From contig NC_090595.1 in the NCBI RefSeq assembly GCF_017918235.1, forward strand, positions 1,335,001 through 1,399,000: DNA of 64,000 nt. The letters are read 5' to 3'. This DNA is from Porcisia hertigi (taxonomy: Eukaryota > Euglenozoa > Kinetoplastea > Trypanosomatida > Trypanosomatidae). Below the pieces are notes generated by a model. That model was not told the origin of the DNA. It was given only the letters and a program-made list of their open reading frames with translations, and did no database searches. Shown piece by piece: positions 59,971-64,000 of this stretch (the first letter of the stretch is position 1; every line of letters begins with the position of its first letter). A program made the position numbers and the translations under genes.

Positions 59971-60624
59971 TTACGAGTTGCGCAACGCATTGAACCTCCC
60001 CATGAGGTCTTCGTCCTCTTCCTCCTCTGCAACCGCCTCCTGCACCGGCTTCTTTTCCGGGATACGAGAGGCACCAACACGTGCGCCATTCATCTGGCCC
60101 TGAACCACCTCCATGACCACCTTGTTCACTTCGTCGTCGAGCTCCGTGTCGCTAATGTCATCATCCAGCGCATCATCAACTGTGTCGTTTAGAATATCCT
60201 CGATAATACCCGTTTTTGCCATTTCTCTGCTCATCGCCATCATGGACTGCTGAACTTCCCTCACTCTGACCAACTTGTTCATATCCTTCATTATCCCGCA
60301 ACTCTTCTCCAGCGCGCCAGACATCTTCATTTGACTCAGTTGGTTTTGCAACTGCATCGCCACCGAGTTCATCTGCGCCTTGGAGGCGTACATTCGATTC
60401 ACTGACTTTCGAGATCGGATCATTTCCTTCGCCAGCATTCGCACAGCCAGTGGGTCGTTCTGCTTTGCTGCCTGCTTCATTGAGACCTTCACCTTCGCTT
60501 CCTCACGGCGGATTTTCGCTATTTGAAGCTCAATTTTGCGCTGCTCCGACCGCAGATTCCGTGTCCACTTGCGCACCTCCTCTTCCGGTGTCGTCTTCTG
60601 AAAAATGTTTCCAAAGATGGGCAT
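59971..60624 (-). CDS. VPS24: ESCRT-III subunit VPS24/CHMP3, 217 aa
   Basis: Charged helical ESCRT-III protein. It matches VPS24/CHMP3 almost block for block: MPIFGNIFQKTTPEEEVRKW (1-20), RSEQRKIELQIAKIRREEAK (25-44), VKVSMKQAAKQNDPLAVRML with AKEMIRSRKSVNRMYASKAQ (the AKEMIRSRKAVxKLYASKA signature), MNSVAMQLQNQLSQMKMSGA, ALEKSCGIMKDMNKLVRV and MAMSREMAKTGIIEDILNDT, then the acidic C-terminal region and a final MIM-like helix (EDEDLMGRFNALRNS). It would form filaments with VPS2 and SNF7 for multivesicular-body formation and membrane scission, and be removed by VPS4. The start is ATG 60624; the long Pro-rich upstream extension is UTR. Confidence 0.94.
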   Translation of the reverse strand: MPIFGNIFQKTTPEEEVRKWTRNLRSEQRKIELQIAKIRREEAKVKVSMKQAAKQNDPLAVRMLAKEMIRSRKSVNRMYASKAQMNSVAMQLQNQLSQMKMSGALEKSCGIMKDMNKLVRVREVQQSMMAMSREMAKTGIIEDILNDTVDDALDDDISDTELDDEVNKVVMEVVQGQMNGARVGASRIPEKKPVQEAVAEEEEDEDLMGRFNALRNS

Positions 60625-61504
60625 TGTGATGCGTATATTTTTTTTTGGGGGGAGGGGTGGAATGGTTGGTGGTGGTGGTGGTGGTGGGTGTGCACTATTC
60701 GTTATGGAGGAGGGTGTCGATGGGAAGAAAGGATGGGGGTCAGTGTAGGCGCACTCTGTGAGTGGGATAAAAATCGGGCCAGGATCCCCAGGAAAAGGGC
60801 GGCAGTCGATGGCGAAACTTGAGAGCTTTCTTTCAAAGGGAGGATAACCCCCAAATGATGCCAACTAGCTCGCTGTGCTATCAGGCTCCACGACTCGATG
60901 TCGAGTGGAGGGGGGGGGGACACTTTTTTGTCGATACAACGAGACTTGCGTACCAATGACGGGTCTCTCTCATCTATTTGAGGATGAATTGGAGGCAGTG
61001 GCGGTCCGAGGTTCTTGGAATGGCCGTACCCGATAAATCCGCTCCTCACGTCTGTCCCCACGTGGCTAAAATAGATCCCAGTCTCCACCACCCGATATGC
61101 GCCACAGGAAGACGACCCGAAGGGGCAGGAACCATTCAAAACAAATGATTCGATGACAAGCGCTGAAGCTGTGCAAACATGAAAAGCGGGGAAGAAGACA
61201 ACGTGCAAAAACAGCAAAAAAAAAACGCGCATGTTGGCCCGCGCATACACACACACACACACACACAGACAGAGGCAGAACTCATGTCTGCTATGGGATC
61301 TCCCAAGGAGATGGGAACGCCAATGAATAAACCTGGAGACTGTTGAGGTGAATTCCGTGCAGCGTCCCCGGCTGCTTTTTTGCCCTTCTCGCTTCAACGT
61401 CCATGGACCACAGAAACGAGGTGTGTGTGTGTGTGTGTGTGTGCATGGGGGGAGGAGGACGGACGGAGAGGGAGAGCTGTTTCGGAGGAGAGGCCAAGTC
61501 TCCC
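60625..61504. other. Intergenic spacer
   Basis: 880 bp with a (CA)n run near 61247-61268 and a (GT)n run near 61420-61441. One minus-strand frame (ATG near 61232) starts with a signal-peptide-like sequence but runs into the VPS24 5'UTR; not called. Confidence 0.45.
60695..60696 (-). promoter_or_regulatory. Predicted spliced-leader acceptor AG for VPS24
   Basis: On the minus strand the tract CCCCCATCCTTTCTTCCC and CCCTCCTCC (about 60708-60742) is followed by the first AG (GAATAG) here, giving a ~70-nt 5'UTR before ATG 60624. There is no AG between this site's downstream CCACC repeat and the ATG. Confidence 0.5.
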
Positions 61505-62545
61505 TCAGTGCTGAATGTCGGTGCCCAATTGAGCCGATTGCCGCATGAGGGGTGGTTGCAGAGTGTAGCAGACTGGGTCAAGCACGTACGGTAGCGTCCT
61601 CATATCCTTGGCATGGCTCACCCCGGGCGGGTAGCCAACGTTCATTGTCATGACGGTGTCCAGTTGAAATGTGATGGGGACGCAGGTGGCAAGTAGCCGA
61701 CGTGCGCCTTGAGGGGTGACCAGGTAGGCGTTCGTCGTGCGATGGTACTGCGGGACGTGCGCCACGCCTTCTGCTACGCTCATTTGCGGGCACTGCTGTG
61801 CCGTGTCGAGACCGCTCACGTACACAAGCTCCCAGTCTCGTGGTACCCTACTCATACGACGCTGAAGCTGATCAAGGAACGGAATTGATGACGACGCGCC
61901 AAGTGAATCGCTGCCACTGCTGTCGCCATCCACAAATGTCGAGTCGTCTTCCAGCACAAGAAAGCACGGCTTGGGCGGAAGAGCTCCGTCGGTCGCCTCG
62001 GCGGAGACGCTGCTCACACTACCCAGAGCTGCTATACGTGCCCAAAGGTGTATGTGACTCAGCGCACACCCTAGTGCTGCCTTGTTCAAGTCCATGCCCC
62101 ATATGTGGTGCTCCTGGGGCTCCTTCAGTCGACTCAGACCCAACGCGGACACAAACCCGCAGCGATGCGCGAGGTCCACATCTACACAGGAGCCCTCTAC
62201 AGCCGGGAAGCGCTCTGTTCGCTCTGCTGGGAAACCAGCGCGAGCACAAATAGTCTGTATTGCTGCCCACCGATCAGGGCGGCGGTCGAGGTTGATGACA
62301 AAAATGCGCTCCAAGGAAATCGGTCGACTCTTCGCGTGAAGTCGCCAGAGGCGAGAACTTCGCATTAGCGCCCCACTTCCGCTGGTACCTTCGATGAGGC
62401 GCTGGTAGAGGGGAAGGGTCCGCAGAGAAGGCAGCGCGAGTACAGGTCGCGGGCGGCACGGGTCGTGTTCAAAGGCACGCGTGCGAAGATCGAGGAGGCC
62501 TGTGTGCCCTAGAATAAAAAAAAGGAGGAGAGAAGAGCTAAACAT
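61505..62545 (-). CDS. Glycosyltransferase family 25-like protein, 346 aa
   Basis: N-terminal hydrophobic segment (MFSSSLLLFFILGHTGLLDL, 1-20) suitable as a signal or type II anchor. The GT25 (LPS/collagen beta-galactosyltransferase-like) domain then starts with IFVINLDRRPDRWAAIQTIC (81-100), the family hallmark of a strand followed by ...NLxRRxDRxxx. It continues with AALGCALSHIHLWARIA (156-172, the GxxGCxLSH element) and PCFLVLEDDSTFVD (193-206), whose EDD is the metal-binding DxD-type motif; later blocks include ELVYVSGLD and TTNAYLVTPQGARRLL (the taYllt..gA.kLl element). A Golgi/ER glycosyltransferase role is likely; donor and acceptor are unknown. The start ATG 62545 lies just after a poly-A/T tract. 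Confidence 0.85.
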   Translation of the reverse strand: MFSSSLLLFFILGHTGLLDLRTRAFEHDPCRPRPVLALPSLRTLPLYQRLIEGTSGSGALMRSSRLWRLHAKSRPISLERIFVINLDRRPDRWAAIQTICARAGFPAERTERFPAVEGSCVDVDLAHRCGFVSALGLSRLKEPQEHHIWGMDLNKAALGCALSHIHLWARIAALGSVSSVSAEATDGALPPKPCFLVLEDDSTFVDGDSSGSDSLGASSSIPFLDQLQRRMSRVPRDWELVYVSGLDTAQQCPQMSVAEGVAHVPQYHRTTNAYLVTPQGARRLLATCVPITFQLDTVMTMNVGYPPGVSHAKDMRTLPYVLDPVCYTLQPPLMRQSAQLGTDIQH

Positions 62546-64000
62546 TAAAAAAAAGAGAGGAAATCGGTAAAAAAAAGGCCTGCAACAAAGGGGGGCCCCG
62601 CCCTGCCCAATCGGAAATGGGGGAGGGGGGGGATCACATCAGCGAAGCGCGAAGAGAGCTCACGCCGCTGATTACGAGAGCACATCCCAGCGCGGGGTAG
62701 GCAAAGGGGGGACTCACGCTCACGGTGTGGAGAAGCCAAGTAGCCTCCTATTCCCCCATTTTCGTGCCGAGCCACTGGTGGTGGTGATAGGGTAAGACAC
62801 AGGCGACCTTGCAAGGTTAGTGGGGCTTGTAGCCACAGATGCCAGCGACCATGAATCCGATGGGATCGCACCGCAGCGACCTGTGACGGTGAGCATGCTT
62901 TCATTCATTTGAGAAAAGTGTCGGCATGGCTTGGGGACATGTCACCCAGCACTGGAGTGTTCACAGGAGAGGAGGCCCCGAGGCCACTCTGTGTAGAGGC
63001 TAACATAGTGGCAATGATTGTGGTGTGACTTGTACAAAGTGGGGTAGGTTGCACTTGACGTAGGGGATCCGGGTACAGATGATTTCTTCGGCAGTGCCGC
63101 AGCGTTGGCCTACTGTCTCTGTGCTCGATGCAATGAGAGCTGTGCCAGGCAGGAAACGGTGTGCGTGTGCGCGCGCGTTGAGTTGAACCCCTGTTGCATA
63201 GGAGGGGGGGGGGCCAGAAAAAACATTGGACATGTCTCGGAAGCGAGAAAGGTACGATGACAACAACAAAAAAATCAAAAACTTCACGTCGATTGAAGAC
63301 GGAGACTTTGTCTGACGAAAGGGAGGGCCTCCCCCCCTCCCCCAAAAAAAGCAGTCACACACATGCGAAGCGAGGTGAGTCACTCCACACTCTTGCATTT
63401 TGTCGCTTGACGGAAAATGGCAGATGTAGACGCGCTACCCCCGCACATCACAGACCGTGCATCTTCCTATATATATATATTAGTATGTCACTCCTGCTTT
63501 GCTTTGTAACTCTCCATGACAGAGTAAGAAGAGAGGGGGGAGGAGGGAGACGACAAAATCTGACGCACCTCGTCAAACGTGAGAACATCTTGGAAAAAAA
63601 AACTGTGTGTGTGTGTGGGGGGGGGGGGTAGCGAGGAGCTCATGGGGAATGAAAACGGGAAAGGGGAAAAAATAATTAACGGCGCACAACATACGGTGCG
63701 GGTAAGGAAAGGACGAGACCAGTTGGAAGGTGAAGACCCAAGAAGAGCAACCACGGTCACAGGCACACACAGAGAACAACAACAACAACACACACACACA
63801 CACGTGAAGCGAGAGAGAGGCCGCCTCACTGGCGGGTTGAAGGCGCCGCAAAGACCACTCACATCGCAGCCATTGCATAAGTCAGGTTTTTGAAAAAGAA
63901 GAAAATGGCAGATGAGGTAAGAGGACAGAACAGGGAAAAACAACTTTAGCGCCAGAGGCAGCTCATGGTGGATGACCACCGCACTGGACCCATGATCTTT
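62546..64000. other. Terminal spacer, upstream gene not in window
   Basis: 1.45 kb with a TATA run near 63469-63480, a poly-G tract near 63618-63629 and a (CA)n run near 63790-63803. The minus strand stays open from the right edge to a stop at 63488, but the middle is repeat-derived. The last ~55 bases could equally be the 3' end of another gene in a second frame (stop at 63946-63948). Neither is called. Confidence 0.4.

Noticed and set aside
60702-61232. Minus-strand frame starting with a signal-peptide-like sequence (MRVFFLLFLHVVFF)
   Set aside because: Runs into the predicted VPS24 splice-acceptor tract and lies in the expected 3'UTR of the glycosyltransferase gene; the rest is low-complexity.
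63488-64000. Minus-strand frame open from the right edge to 63488, ending with a plausible-looking tail (DVLTFDEVRQILSS), possibly split by a cis-intron
   Set aside because: The middle is CA/CT repeat translation; a GTGAGT donor near 63860 joined to either CAG or CAAG acceptor near 63595-63610 does not keep the tail frame. Another frame ends at 63946-63948 with better third-base GC. Not enough sequence to decide.

Overview
This window looks like nuclear DNA of a trypanosomatid flagellate, most likely a Leishmania-like member of the Leishmaniinae. It is GC-rich, the genes have no introns, and all 25 supported genes lie on the minus strand. Long intergenic spacers (0.6-3 kb) are full of (CA/GT)n, poly-G/poly-C and CT-rich tracts, and pyrimidine tract + AG trans-splice acceptors can be read in front of several start codons. 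The whole 64 kb is therefore best read as part of one polycistronic transcription unit running from high to low coordinates. No strand-switch region, tRNA, rRNA or CRISPR array was seen. No LTR, LINE or DNA transposon could be recognised by eye.

In transcription order (right to left) the genes are: a family-25 glycosyltransferase-like protein; the ESCRT-III subunit VPS24/CHMP3; a 3.1 kb gene-free spacer that carries a ~240 bp, near-identical inverted repeat; a CRAL-TRIO (Sec14-like) protein with an added C-terminal Cys/His cluster; retromer VPS26; a membrane-anchored short-chain dehydrogenase; two copies of ribosomal protein eL29; three small unknown proteins mixed with a small bromodomain protein; and a 195-aa probable mitochondrial protein.

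The centre is taken by a 7.55 kb gene for a 2517-aa Piezo-type mechanosensitive channel. Downstream of it lie an EFHB/CFAP21-like axonemal protein, a 154-aa single-TM protein, an actin-like protein, a coiled-coil protein, a PI31-type proteasome-regulator-like protein, a TM-anchored macro-domain-like protein, a 1169-aa enoyl-CoA-hydratase-fold protein (probable mitoribosomal mS47-type pseudoenzyme), eL22, probable mitoribosomal bL20, a CCZ1-like longin protein, a 306-aa two-TM protein, a GMC oxidoreductase lacking the usual catalytic His residues, and a second coiled-coil protein.

As is usual in these organisms, neighbours are not functionally coupled like a bacterial operon. Several themes still recur: endolysosomal traffic (VPS24, VPS26, CCZ1-like), cytosolic and mitochondrial translation (eL22, eL29 x2, bL20m, mS47-like), and flagellum/cytoskeleton (EFHB-like, actin-like, coiled coils). 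Regulation would be post-transcriptional. Three clean RNA hairpins and one bulged one sit about 38-75 nt downstream of four stop codons, and these are the most interesting non-coding signals apart from the large inverted repeat.
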